From: Pleomorphomonas sp. PLEO
GTDB taxonomy: Bacteria; Pseudomonadota; Alphaproteobacteria; Rhizobiales; Pleomorphomonadaceae
Length of the DNA stretch: 64,000 bases
Assembly: GCF_041320595.1 (NCBI RefSeq)
Contig: NZ_CP166625.1
Coordinates: 3,098,001-3,162,000 of the forward strand
Direction: 5' to 3'
This document shows positions 44,564 to 52,670 of this stretch, one piece after another (position 1 is the first letter of the stretch; every line of letters begins with the position of its first letter). Made by a program: the position numbers and the translations under genes. Under the pieces are notes generated by a model. It saw nothing but the letters and a program-made list of their open reading frames with translations, was not told where the DNA came from and ran no database searches.

Positions 44564-46267
44564 TCAGAAGGTCTGTCCGGCGGCGATCGCCAGGTGTTCG
44601 ACCACCGGTCCGAGTGCCAGTGCCGGGAAGAAGGTGAGGCCGCCGACGATGACGATCACGCCGACAAGAAGACCAACGAACAGGCCACCGTCGGTGGGAA
44701 AGGTGCCGGCGGATTCGGGAACGGTCTTCTTGGCGGCGACCGAGCCGGCAATGGCCAGAGCTGGGATGATGACCAGGAAGCGGCCCATCAGCATGGCGAG
44801 GCCGAGGGTGATGTTGTACCAGGACGTGTTGCCGGTGAGACCGCCGAAGGCCGAGCCGTTGTTCGCCGCCGCCGAGGTGTAGGCGTAGAGGATCTCCGAG
44901 AAGCCGTGTGGTCCGGCATTGGCGATCGAGGAGACGCCGGTCGGCAGCACCACAGCCACGGCGGCAAAACCGAGCATGGCGAGCGGCAGGCAGAGCACGG
45001 CCAGCATGGCCATCTTTACTTCCTTCGCCTCGATCTTCTTGCCGAGATACTCGGGCGTGCGGCCAACCATCAGGCCGGCAACGAAGATGGCGATGACGAT
45101 GAACATCAGGATGCCGTAAAAGCCGGCGCCAACGCCACCGACGATGATTTCGCCGAGCATCATATTGATCATCGGGACCATGCCGCCGAGAGCCGTGAAG
45201 CTATCGTGCATGGCGTTGACCGCACCGCAGGAGGCCGCGGTGGTGATGACGGCGAAGAGAGCCGACAGTGCGGTACCGAAGCGGGTTTCCTTGCCTTCCA
45301 TATTGCCGCCGTTGATGCCGAGAGCATGGACGAGCGGATTGCCGGCCGCCTCGGCCCAGTAGCAAACGACGACGCCGATGAGAAACAGCGTGCCCATGGC
45401 GGCGAAAATAGCCCAACCCTGCTTCTGATTGCCGACCATGCGGCCGAACACGTTGGTCAGGGCCGCGCCGATCGCGAAGATCGACACCATCTGGATGAAG
45501 TTGGCTATGGCATCAGGGTTCTCGAAGGGGTGGGCGGCGTTGGCGTTGAAGAAGCCGCCGCCATTGGTGCCAAGCATCTTGATGGCGACCTGGGAAGCGA
45601 CCGGGCCGATCGCGATGGTTTGCTTTGCGCCTTCCAGTGTCGTCGCGTCGATAGAGGCGCCGAGCGTCTGCGGCATGCCGAGACCGACGAAGACAAGCGT
45701 CATCACGATTGAGATCGGCAGCAGTACGTAGAGGGTGCTGCGCGTCATATCGACCCAGAAATTACCCACCGTGCGGGCTGATTTCCGGGCAAAGCCTCGG
45801 ATCAGCGCCATGGCCAGCGCAATGCCAGTGGCCGCTGACAGGAAGTTCTGGACCGTCAGCCCCAGCATCTGGCTCAGATACGACATAGTGCTTTCGCCGC
45901 CGTAGTTCTGCCAGTTGGTGTTGGTCACGAAACTGGCGGCCGTATTGAAGGCAAGCTCCGGCGGTACGCTCGCCATGCCCGTCGGATTGAGTGGCAGCCA
46001 GCCCTGAAGGCGCAGTACCGCATAGAGCAGCAGGAAGCCGAGGAGGTTGAACAGCAGCATGGACACCGCATAGACGGTCCAGTGCTGTTCCTCCCGTTCG
46101 CTGGTACCGGCGAAGCGATAGAGGCCGCGCTCGATGGGCCCCAGGACTGATGACAGTGGTGTCCGATCGCCGGCAAAGACCGCCGTCATGTAGCCGCCGA
46201 GCGGCTTGATGAGCAGAATGACAACCCCGCAGAAGAGCAGGATCTGTATCCATCCATTGATGGTCAT
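44564..46267 (-). CDS. kdpA: KdpA, potassium-channel-like subunit
   Basis: 567 residues with ten membrane helices. It shows the four degenerate selectivity-filter repeats of the K+ channel/SKT superfamily: [33 protein letters not shown], the [16 protein letters not shown] region and [12 protein letters not shown]. It carries the ion path of the Kdp pump. Preceded by kdpF with 22 bp. Confidence 0.97.
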   Translation of the reverse strand: MTINGWIQILLFCGVVILLIKPLGGYMTAVFAGDRTPLSSVLGPIERGLYRFAGTSEREEQHWTVYAVSMLLFNLLGFLLLYAVLRLQGWLPLNPTGMASVPPELAFNTAASFVTNTNWQNYGGESTMSYLSQMLGLTVQNFLSAATGIALAMALIRGFARKSARTVGNFWVDMTRSTLYVLLPISIVMTLVFVGLGMPQTLGASIDATTLEGAKQTIAIGPVASQVAIKMLGTNGGGFFNANAAHPFENPDAIANFIQMVSIFAIGAALTNVFGRMVGNQKQGWAIFAAMGTLFLIGVVVCYWAEAAGNPLVHALGINGGNMEGKETRFGTALSALFAVITTAASCGAVNAMHDSFTALGGMVPMINMMLGEIIVGGVGAGFYGILMFIVIAIFVAGLMVGRTPEYLGKKIEAKEVKMAMLAVLCLPLAMLGFAAVAVVLPTGVSSIANAGPHGFSEILYAYTSAAANNGSAFGGLTGNTSWYNITLGLAMLMGRFLVIIPALAIAGSVAAKKTVPESAGTFPTDGGLFVGLLVGVIVIVGGLTFFPALALGPVVEHLAIAAGQTF

Positions 46268-46289
46268 GTGAATATTCCTGGCCGGTGCT

Positions 46290-46379
46290 TCAGAAGCGTT
46301 CAGGGCGGACGAGAGCGTAGATGAGGTAGCCGGATAGGAACGCCGCCGTTGCGGCGCCTAGAATGTATTCGAAAAGCAT
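46290..46379 (-). CDS. kdpF: KdpF, small stabilising subunit
   Basis: 29 residues forming one membrane helix: [20 protein letters not shown] followed by YALVRPERF. The C-terminal YALxRPExF pattern is the KdpF hallmark. The ATG at 46379 has GGAG 8 nt upstream. KdpF is a lipid-like stabiliser of the KdpABC complex. It sits 22 bp before kdpA. Confidence 0.92.
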   Translation of the reverse strand: MLFEYILGAATAAFLSGYLIYALVRPERF

Positions 46380-46396
46380 TTTCGGTACTCCAGCGC

Positions 46397-46477
46397 TCAA
46401 AGTCGTTCGCAGGTTTGGACGTAGCCAAGCATCAGCGCGAAAAAGGCGATGCCGGAAAGCAACAAGACGATGTCCAT
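46397..46477 (-). CDS. Small membrane peptide at the head of the kdp operon
   Basis: 26 residues: MDIVLLLSGIAFFALMLGYV then QTCERL, a single membrane helix with a short polar end. The ATG at 46477 has GGGAG 8 nt upstream, and the stop lies 17 bp before kdpF. Similar 25-30 residue peptides ending in a CERL/CDRL-like motif occur ahead of kdpF in other proteobacteria, as far as I recall, usually left unannotated. It probably belongs to the Kdp system as a second tiny subunit or leader; no function is established to my knowledge. Confidence 0.72.
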   Translation of the reverse strand: MDIVLLLSGIAFFALMLGYVQTCERL

Positions 46478-46759
46478 CGACGGGACTCCCAAGTCGGTTC
46501 GATGCGGTGGGAGCTTCAACTTCAGAAAAGATCTCGCCGCATGCGAATTCATCTCGCACCCTGCCGTGGAGGCTGGCGTGAAGGGGATGAATTCTGCACT
46601 CAAGATAGGTCCGAACCGCATAGGCGTTCGAGACGGAGCGGAGGGCAAAGATATAAAAAAGTCATAGGAATCGCGGGGTATCGATTACGCCCGGTGATTG
46701 CCTCTCCGGCCCCGAAGTGATCTAGATTCGGCTGTCAGGTCATGCGTCAGGAGGCAGCG

Positions 46760-47704
46760 ATGAAGGTCACGGTCATCGGCATGGGGGCGGTCGGCACCGA
46801 AGTGGTCGGCCATCTTCTCAATAGCGGTGTCGCCTCGGAAATCGTGGTCGTCGATCAAGCTCACGCCAAGGCGCAGGCCGAGATATGGGACTTCTCGCAC
46901 ACGACCTCTTTCATCAATGCGCAGAACCCTAGCCTCATCGCAGGTGACTACGCGGACTCCGCTGGCAGCGATATCGTGGTGATCACCGCTGGCGCTCAGA
47001 TCAAGGCGGGGCAGACGCGCGACGCGCTGGCACAGATCAACAGCGCCATTATGAAGTCGATCATCGCCGAGGTGGAGCGGACTTCACCCGGTGCCATCGT
47101 GCTGATGGTCACCAATCCCGTCGACATTTTGGTCCAGGTTGTGTTGCGCCACTCGTCGTTCCCGAAGGAACGGGTGATTAGCCTTGGCACCATCGTCGAT
47201 ACCGCCCGCTTCATGCGTATCGTCAGCGAGCATGTGGCAATCGACCCCAAGAATATCTTCGGCTGGGTGCTTGGCGATCACAGCGATACCGGTTTCATCC
47301 CCTGGAGCCTGTGCAATGTCTGTGGACTGGATGTGGATAGCTATTGCGAGCTGAATGGACTGCCGCTGATCGACCGCGCCGAGGTTCGGCGGCGGGTGCT
47401 TCAGGTTGGTCTCGACATCTTTGCCGGCAAGGGCAACACCAACCATGGCATTGCCGCCTCCGTGTTCCGCATCATCCGGGCGATAGCTGGCAATGAACGC
47501 TCGGTGCTACCGGTCGGCACGCTGCTGCAGGGCGAATACGGCGTCTCCGACGTCGTGATGAGCGTGCCCTGCGTCATTGGCCGTGCCGGCCGCGAGGCTG
47601 TCGTTGCCTGCCGCTTCACGGACGAGGAACAGGCGGCATTCGAAGCATCGCACGCTCACGTGCTGGCGCTGTTGGCAAAGGCTGAAACGCAGACGGCTGG
47701 GTAG
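46760..47704 (+). CDS. LDH/MDH-superfamily L-2-hydroxyacid dehydrogenase
   Basis: 314 residues from ATG 46760, chosen because AGGAGG lies 5 nt upstream; ATG 46742 in frame precedes that site. The Rossmann motif is VTVIGMGAVGTE, the NAD adenosine-binding Asp is in VVVDQA, the substrate loop ITAGAQIKAGQTRDAL has normal length, NPVDILV is present, IVDTARF carries the catalytic Asp and Arg, and the catalytic His is in LGDHSDTGF (usually GEHGDS). It is therefore a distinct paralogue of the enzyme at 14754. Likely an NAD-dependent lactate or related dehydrogenase. Divergent from kdp. Confidence 0.87.
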   Translation: MKVTVIGMGAVGTEVVGHLLNSGVASEIVVVDQAHAKAQAEIWDFSHTTSFINAQNPSLIAGDYADSAGSDIVVITAGAQIKAGQTRDALAQINSAIMKSIIAEVERTSPGAIVLMVTNPVDILVQVVLRHSSFPKERVISLGTIVDTARFMRIVSEHVAIDPKNIFGWVLGDHSDTGFIPWSLCNVCGLDVDSYCELNGLPLIDRAEVRRRVLQVGLDIFAGKGNTNHGIAASVFRIIRAIAGNERSVLPVGTLLQGEYGVSDVVMSVPCVIGRAGREAVVACRFTDEEQAAFEASHAHVLALLAKAETQTAG

Positions 47705-47721
47705 TCGCCCGCGCCGTTTCG

Positions 47722-48552
47722 TCAAATATCCAGGCGGGTCAGCCTCAGCGCTCGGCCATCGGTGGCGACGAGGTCGTCCATCGCCGCTTCAAGCGCGTCG
47801 CGGTCTTCGACGCCGCGTAGCATGCGGCCGGCCAGCGGATCGAAGCGACCGGCAGCGATGTCGGCGATCAGGGCGGCGGCGCGACTTGGCGGGATGTTGA
47901 CGCCCTCGTCGAATAGCCGTTCGATGTCGGGCAGGTGCTTCTTGCCCTCGTCCGAATAGAGCTGGAGTTCGGTCATGGACGTGCGCACCAGCCCCGGATC
48001 TACGGCGAAGGCATACACTCCCGCATCCTTCACCGTGTCGTTGAAGCACTCGGTGAAGCGCATGATCGCCGCTTTGCTGGAGGCGTAGCCGGACCCGTTG
48101 GGGAAGCTGCTACCGGTGCCGCCGCCGACCAGATTGATGATGCGGCCGCGTCCGCGCGCTCGCATGGCCGGGGCCACGGCGCGGCAGGTATGGAAGGTGC
48201 CGCGCAGGTTGATCTCGATGTCACCCCACCATGTCTCGGGATCACAGTCCCAGATCGGCCCGAAAGCGCGGAAGGAGCCATGATTGTTGACGAGGGTGTC
48301 GATCGGTCCGAGTTCGACGCCAATGCGGGCAATGGCTGCTTCGACGGCGGCGCGGTCGACAAGATCGACGGGAACGGCGATCGCCGTACCGCCTTCGGCG
48401 GCGATCAGGGCGGCGGTTTCTTCGATCTCGCGGGCGGTGCGGGCAAGCGCCGCGACCTTGGCCCCGGCACGGGCCTGATGGAGAGCTATCTCCCGCCCGA
48501 TGCCCCGGCCGGCGCCGGTGATGACGGCGACCGTTCCTTCGAGTCTTGTCAT
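47722..48552 (-). CDS. Short-chain dehydrogenase/reductase (SDR)
   Basis: 276 residues. It has the TGAGRGIGRE cofactor motif, NNHGSFRAF at the NNAG position, the catalytic region LVGGGTGSSFPNGSGYASSK with Tyr and Lys, and VDPGLVRTSMTE. The C-terminal region is longer than usual and contains DPLAGRMLRGVEDRDAL. The usual Ser before the Tyr falls in a glycine-rich segment, so its exact position is uncertain. Substrate unknown. It converges on the LDH-family gene with 17 bp between stops. Confidence 0.88.
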   Translation of the reverse strand: MTRLEGTVAVITGAGRGIGREIALHQARAGAKVAALARTAREIEETAALIAAEGGTAIAVPVDLVDRAAVEAAIARIGVELGPIDTLVNNHGSFRAFGPIWDCDPETWWGDIEINLRGTFHTCRAVAPAMRARGRGRIINLVGGGTGSSFPNGSGYASSKAAIMRFTECFNDTVKDAGVYAFAVDPGLVRTSMTELQLYSDEGKKHLPDIERLFDEGVNIPPSRAAALIADIAAGRFDPLAGRMLRGVEDRDALEAAMDDLVATDGRALRLTRLDI

Positions 48553-48697
48553 GGCGTTCTCCCCTGGTGCGACAGTTTTGTAGTATGATTACGTTGTCAT
48601 TTGGCGCTTCGGTGAAAGCTACCTTGCGGGGCTGCGAGCATCAAGCAGGCCTGCCGAAATGGGGGACTAAACGGCGATCTTGACGAAGACCAGCTGT

Positions 48698-49564
48698 TCA
48701 GGCGCTGGCCCGTTCAGCCCGCAAGACCATGAGCCCGGCGGCAATGATGATGGCGGCGCCGATCCAGGTGAAGAGCTCGACGCTGGCGCCGAACACCAGC
48801 CAGCCGTTGAGCGGGCCCCAGAAGATCAGGCAATATTGGAAAGGTGCCAGGAAGGATGCCGCGCCGACGCGATAGGCGCGGACGATCAGCAGATTGCCGG
48901 CAAACAGACAGAATCCGGCAAGAAGTAGAAGCGCTGTTTCGCCAGCCGATATGGCTGGGAAGCCGGCGGTCAGTGCCGTGAAGATGCTGCTGCCGATTGC
49001 CAGAATGACCATTGGGCTGATGACCAAGGCAAGGTCGGATTCTCGCGGCGCCGCAACGCGGATCATCACCAGCGTCACCGCGAAGATCATCGCCGAGCCG
49101 GCGGCGGCAAAATGACCGAGACCGAATCCCATGGCGCCCGGGCGGAAGGCGACGAGCACGCCGACGAAGCCGAGCAGGACGCCGGCCGCCACCCATGGCG
49201 ACGGCCGTTCGCCGAGGCCGACGATGGCGAAAATCGAAACGAAGATCGGAGCAAGAAAGGTGAGGACGTAGACGTCGGTGAGCGGAATGGCCGAGAAGGC
49301 ATAGTAGATGATCGCCGTTTCGCTGGCGAGCAGGGCGCCGCGGCCGAGCGTGAAGGCCGGCGTCACCGGCACAAGTGCGCGGCCCTCGCCCTTCAGGACG
49401 GCATAAAGTGCGATGAACAACGCCGCGGCGCCGGTGATCATCGCCGTGACGGCGGAAACCGGAACGAACTGGCTCTCATATTTGACGACGGTGTCGGCGA
49501 CCGAGAAGATGCCAAAGGCGCAGACGGCGAGAATAGCGCCCCTGATGTTGTCGCTGACGTTCAA
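48698..49564 (-). CDS. DMT-superfamily (EamA) transporter
   Basis: 288 residues from TTG 49564, which overlaps the cutC stop as TTGA and has GGAG 6 nt upstream; the long N-terminal extension would lie wholly inside cutC. Ten membrane helices in two EamA repeats: the first begins AILAVCAFGIFSVADTVVKY, the second near GLGHFAAAGSAMIFAVTLVM. An inner-membrane exporter or importer of small metabolites. Its coupling to cutC and a GlcNAc-kinase-like gene suggests an amino-sugar or related substrate, but this is inference. Confidence 0.86.
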   Translation of the reverse strand: MNVSDNIRGAILAVCAFGIFSVADTVVKYESQFVPVSAVTAMITGAAALFIALYAVLKGEGRALVPVTPAFTLGRGALLASETAIIYYAFSAIPLTDVYVLTFLAPIFVSIFAIVGLGERPSPWVAAGVLLGFVGVLVAFRPGAMGFGLGHFAAAGSAMIFAVTLVMIRVAAPRESDLALVISPMVILAIGSSIFTALTAGFPAISAGETALLLLAGFCLFAGNLLIVRAYRVGAASFLAPFQYCLIFWGPLNGWLVFGASVELFTWIGAAIIIAAGLMVLRAERASA

Positions 49565-50289
49565 GACGGGTCTCCAGAAGTAGCGGCCGCCTTGAGCGTC
49601 CGGACGAGGTCGGGAGCGGTAAGGCGACGCTCGGCTGGCCCGAAGCCGAAATGACGGATGTCGCCTCCGTTGGCCTCGGCCCGCGCGCAGGATGAATGCA
49701 ACCAGCCGACGCGGGCAGCGCACCGGATGGCGGCCGCATTCTCCGGCCGGACGCCGCTGCCGGCCATAATGTCGATGCGGCCGGCAGAGCGCGCCACCAT
49801 GGCGGCTATGACGGAGGCGCCAGCCTCGGCGGTGAGCGCGCCACCGGAGGTGAGGATGCAGTCGAAGCCAAGGTCAATGGCGAGGTCGACAGCGGTGACC
49901 GGATCGGGCAGCAGATCGACGGCGCGGTGCAGCGTCTTGCCTAGATCGCCTGCCGCCGCGACGAGGCGGGTCAGTAGCAATCTGTCGAGTTCATTGTCAG
50001 CGGTCATCGCGCCGAGCACGACACCGGAGAGGCCCGCAGCCCGCACCGCTGCAATGTCGGCCAGCATGACGTCCACCTCTGCCTCGGTGAAGCGGAAGTC
50101 GCCGGCGCGCGGCCGGATCATGGCGCGGACCGGCAAGGCGGATTTCGCGGCGGCGGCGATTAGGCCGGGCGAGGGGGTGAGCCCGCCGAGGTCCAGCGCC
50201 GAGCAAAGCTCGATCCGGTCGGCGCCCCCTTTGGCGCAGGCGTCGAGGCTGGCGACGTCATCGATGCAGACTTCGAGGTGAACGGTCAT
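49561..50289 (-). CDS. cutC: CutC family protein
   Basis: 242 residues from ATG 50289, overlapping the upstream kinase stop as ATGA; the longer frame is a shadow. The TIM-barrel CutC signature is HLEVCIDDVASLDACAKGGADRIELCSALDLGGLTPS split over the N-terminal strands, then VRAMIRPRAGDF, KTLHRAVDLLPD, ILTSGGA and IMAGSGVRPEN. It was named for copper homeostasis in Escherichia coli, but that role is disputed; occurrence with amino-sugar genes is common. Second gene of a three-gene coupled operon. Confidence 0.92.
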   Translation of the reverse strand: MTVHLEVCIDDVASLDACAKGGADRIELCSALDLGGLTPSPGLIAAAAKSALPVRAMIRPRAGDFRFTEAEVDVMLADIAAVRAAGLSGVVLGAMTADNELDRLLLTRLVAAAGDLGKTLHRAVDLLPDPVTAVDLAIDLGFDCILTSGGALTAEAGASVIAAMVARSAGRIDIMAGSGVRPENAAAIRCAARVGWLHSSCARAEANGGDIRHFGFGPAERRLTAPDLVRTLKAAATSGDPS

Positions 50290-51179
50290 GACAAGGCTAT
50301 TTCCGATGCGTAAAGCGCGGCTCCGACAAGACCCTTTTCCGGTCCGGCCTCGGTGGGTACGCAGAGTGCCATTGCCCGGCTCCCGAGCGTGCGAGCCCGC
50401 ACCTCGGCGTCGATGGCTGCAATGAGTGCCCCGTTGCGGGCAAGGCCGCCGCCGATGGGTACGATGTCTGGATCGAGGATGTTGACTGCGTTGGCGAGCG
50501 CACCGCCAACGACATCGAGATAAACGTCGAGGGTGCGTACGGCGTCCGGCTCGCCTTGCTGCCAAGCGGTGAGAATGTTGGGGCTGTCCGCCTCGATCCC
50601 CGAGAGATGGCGATGCAGGCGCTCGAGGCCACGCGCGCCGCCCAGCGTGTCGAGACAGCCTGGCTGGCCGCAGCCGCAGCGGATGTTCGGCAAAATGGCG
50701 ACGGTGCGGGTCGCCGCCGCTGGGCCATGGCCCCATTCGCCGGCGCTGCCGGTCGAGCCTATGACGAGCCGGCCGTTCAGCACGAAGGCACCGCCGATGC
50801 CCGTGCCGATGATCACCGCGAAGACCGACGCATGGCCCTTGCCCAGGCCGACGGCGGCTTCGGCAAGCGCAAATGCCTTGGCGTCGTTGAGCACGCTCAC
50901 GCGCCGGCCAAGGCGCGTCTCAATGTCGGCGGCGAGTGACTTTCCATCGGCGCAGGGAATGTTTGCGACGGTGAGCCGACCATCACGGGGATCGACCACG
51001 CCTGCGATAGAAATGCCGATCGGCTCATCGCCGGGTCCGGCGAGATCGGCGATGGCAGCGCAGAAAGCGTCATAGTCACGCGTGGGAGTCGGTAGGCGGC
51101 CGATTTCGTTGGCCGTCATCTCGGCACCAACTCGCGCCGCCGCGATTTTCGTGCCGCCAATGTCGAAGGCTATGACCAT
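50286..51179 (-). CDS. ROK-family sugar kinase, N-acetylglucosamine kinase-like
   Basis: 297 residues without a DNA-binding domain. The ATP phosphate-binding motif is AFDIGGTKIAAA, the catalytic Asp is in SVLNDAKAFALAE, the second phosphate motif IGTGIGGAFVLNGRLV, and the sugar-binding EWGHGP and zinc motif CGCGQPGCL define the ROK signature. It phosphorylates a hexose or N-acetylhexosamine; the context (cutC) favours GlcNAc. First gene of the operon cutC-DMT, with ATGA overlap. Distinct from the ROK repressor at 25112. Confidence 0.88.
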   Translation of the reverse strand: MVIAFDIGGTKIAAARVGAEMTANEIGRLPTPTRDYDAFCAAIADLAGPGDEPIGISIAGVVDPRDGRLTVANIPCADGKSLAADIETRLGRRVSVLNDAKAFALAEAAVGLGKGHASVFAVIIGTGIGGAFVLNGRLVIGSTGSAGEWGHGPAAATRTVAILPNIRCGCGQPGCLDTLGGARGLERLHRHLSGIEADSPNILTAWQQGEPDAVRTLDVYLDVVGGALANAVNILDPDIVPIGGGLARNGALIAAIDAEVRARTLGSRAMALCVPTEAGPEKGLVGAALYASEIALS

Positions 51180-51502
51180 GCAGTCCTCTCAGAGATTCGG
51201 GAGCGGAGGCTATCATCAAAGCAGGCTGAAAAGCGACCATACGCGCTTTGTGGACTGTGGCGATTGGGGGCTCCTGATCGGTGCCGAATCCATTATCTTG
51301 ATGTAATCACTATACAAATTGTCGCCTTCTCGCCGCAGGTCTGATTGACAGGACCTCCACGGCGTTTCAGCCTGTCGATATCTTGCGAGCCGCTCAGTCA
51401 CGCTCTGGCGACCGTTCGCCGACGAACGCGGAAGGACTTGCATTTCTTGTGTTCATCTGTGTATGAGAATATTATAATATACGATCTAAACGGAGATGAC
51501 CA
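51180..51502. other. Divergent intergenic region, 323 bp
   Basis: Separates the sugar kinase (minus) from the DUF2892/RND operon (plus). No gene is supported; a 75-codon minus-strand frame lacks family features. The right end is very AT-rich and holds the palindrome at 51469-51480. Confidence 0.5.
51469..51480. promoter_or_regulatory. 12-bp palindrome overlapping a -10-like box before the RND operon
   Basis: ATATTATAATAT is a perfect palindrome containing TATAAT (51473-51478), 23 nt before the DUF2892 ATG. It could be a promoter -10 box, a repressor site or both. A good -35 at the proper distance was not found. Confidence 0.4.
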
Positions 51503-51703
51503 ATGACTCTGGATCGCGCCGTTCTCGCCTTCGCCGGCAGCGTGCTGCTCGTCTCGCTGCTGCTCACCTATTTCGTCTCGTCCTATTTCATGTGGCTGAC
51601 GGCTTTTGTTGGTTTCAACCTCATTCAGTCGGCCTTCACCGGGTTCTGTCCAGCGGCGATCGTCCTCCGCAAGCTTGGCGTGAAGCCCGGTACCGCCTTC
51701 TGA
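51503..51703 (+). CDS. DUF2892 small membrane protein
   Basis: 66 residues with two membrane helices, starting MTLDRAVLAFAGSVLLVSLL. FMWLTAFVGFNLIQSAFTGF is the second, followed by the conserved CPAAIVLRKLGVK end typical of DUF2892 proteins (the membrane part of YgaP-like rhodaneses). Function unknown; such proteins often precede sulfur-handling or efflux genes. It lies 13 bp before the RND adaptor gene, so it is the first gene of that operon. Confidence 0.88.
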   Translation: MTLDRAVLAFAGSVLLVSLLLTYFVSSYFMWLTAFVGFNLIQSAFTGFCPAAIVLRKLGVKPGTAF

Positions 51704-51716
51704 TCGGGAGGTCGTC

Positions 51717-52670
51717 ATGCGCATCATCGTTGCCGGGCTCGTTTCGCTCTGCCTTACCTCGCTTGCCCAGGCCGGCACGCTTGTTGTTCAGCCGGTCGCC
51801 GTTCCGGAATGGAAGGCGGTCTACGGCCGCGTCGAGGCGCGCGACAGCCTCGCCGCCCGTGCTCGCGTCGGTGGCACGCTGATTTCGCTCGACGTTTCGG
51901 AGGGCGATACGGTGAAGGCTGGCCAGCGCATCGCTGTCGTGCGCGACGACAAGATCGACTTCCAGGTGTCGGCTCTTGATTCTCAGATGAAGGCGCTTGA
52001 GGCGCAATTGCAGAACGCGGTGGCCGAGCTCGCGCGCGGCCAGACGTTGGTCGACAAGGGGGTTACGACCAGTCAACGCCTGGATCAGCTCCGGACTCAG
52101 GTCGACGTGTTTCGCAACCAGATCGCCGCCACCGAGGCGCAGCGGCAAGTGGTCATCCAGCAGGGTGCTGAAGGTGACGTGCTGGCCCCCGATGACGGCA
52201 AGGTTTTGACTGTGCCGGTCACCAAGGGGTCGGTGGTGATGGCGGGCGAAACCGTCGCCACCTTGGGCGGCGGTGGCTTTTTCCTGCGTCTGTCCATTCC
52301 CGAACGCCATGCCGCGCTGCTCGAGGCGGGCGCTTCGCTTGCCGTCGAGACGACGGGAGGTACCCTCGAAGGGCGGCTCGCCAAGATCTATCCGCAGATC
52401 GAAAACGGCCGTGTTACCGCCGATGTTGAAGTGCCGGGCCTGGTTACCGATTTCGTCGACGCTCGCGTCCTGGTGCGTGTGCCTATCGGCACGCGGCAGG
52501 CGATTCTGGTGCCGGTCAGCGCCGTCGCCAGCCGATCCGGAATCGATACGTTGCGCGTTGCCTCTGGCGGAGCGGAGTCCGACCGTACGGTGGTGCTCGG
52601 CGAACGACATGGTGGCGACGTGGAAATCCTGACCGGTCTTGCCGCTGGTGACGCGGTGGTGCTGCCATGA
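51717..52670 (+). CDS. RND efflux periplasmic adaptor (membrane fusion protein)
   Basis: 317 residues. A signal peptide (IIVAGLVSLCLTSLAQAG) is followed by a barrel-sandwich half (LAARARVGGTLISLDVSEGDTVKAGQ), a coiled-coil hairpin (SQMKALEAQLQNAVAELARGQ to AATEAQRQVV), the second lipoyl half (VLAPDDGKVLTVPVTKGSVV) and beta-barrel domains. No lipoprotein Cys is seen, and it is shorter than AcrA-type adaptors. It links the inner-membrane pump to an outer-membrane channel. Its stop overlaps the pump start as ATGA. Confidence 0.92.
   Translation: MRIIVAGLVSLCLTSLAQAGTLVVQPVAVPEWKAVYGRVEARDSLAARARVGGTLISLDVSEGDTVKAGQRIAVVRDDKIDFQVSALDSQMKALEAQLQNAVAELARGQTLVDKGVTTSQRLDQLRTQVDVFRNQIAATEAQRQVVIQQGAEGDVLAPDDGKVLTVPVTKGSVVMAGETVATLGGGGFFLRLSIPERHAALLEAGASLAVETTGGTLEGRLAKIYPQIENGRVTADVEVPGLVTDFVDARVLVRVPIGTRQAILVPVSAVASRSGIDTLRVASGGAESDRTVVLGERHGGDVEILTGLAAGDAVVLP

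Noticed and set aside
51216-51443. 75-codon minus-strand frame
   Set aside because: No conserved features, no convincing ribosome-binding site, and it lies in a promoter-like spacer.
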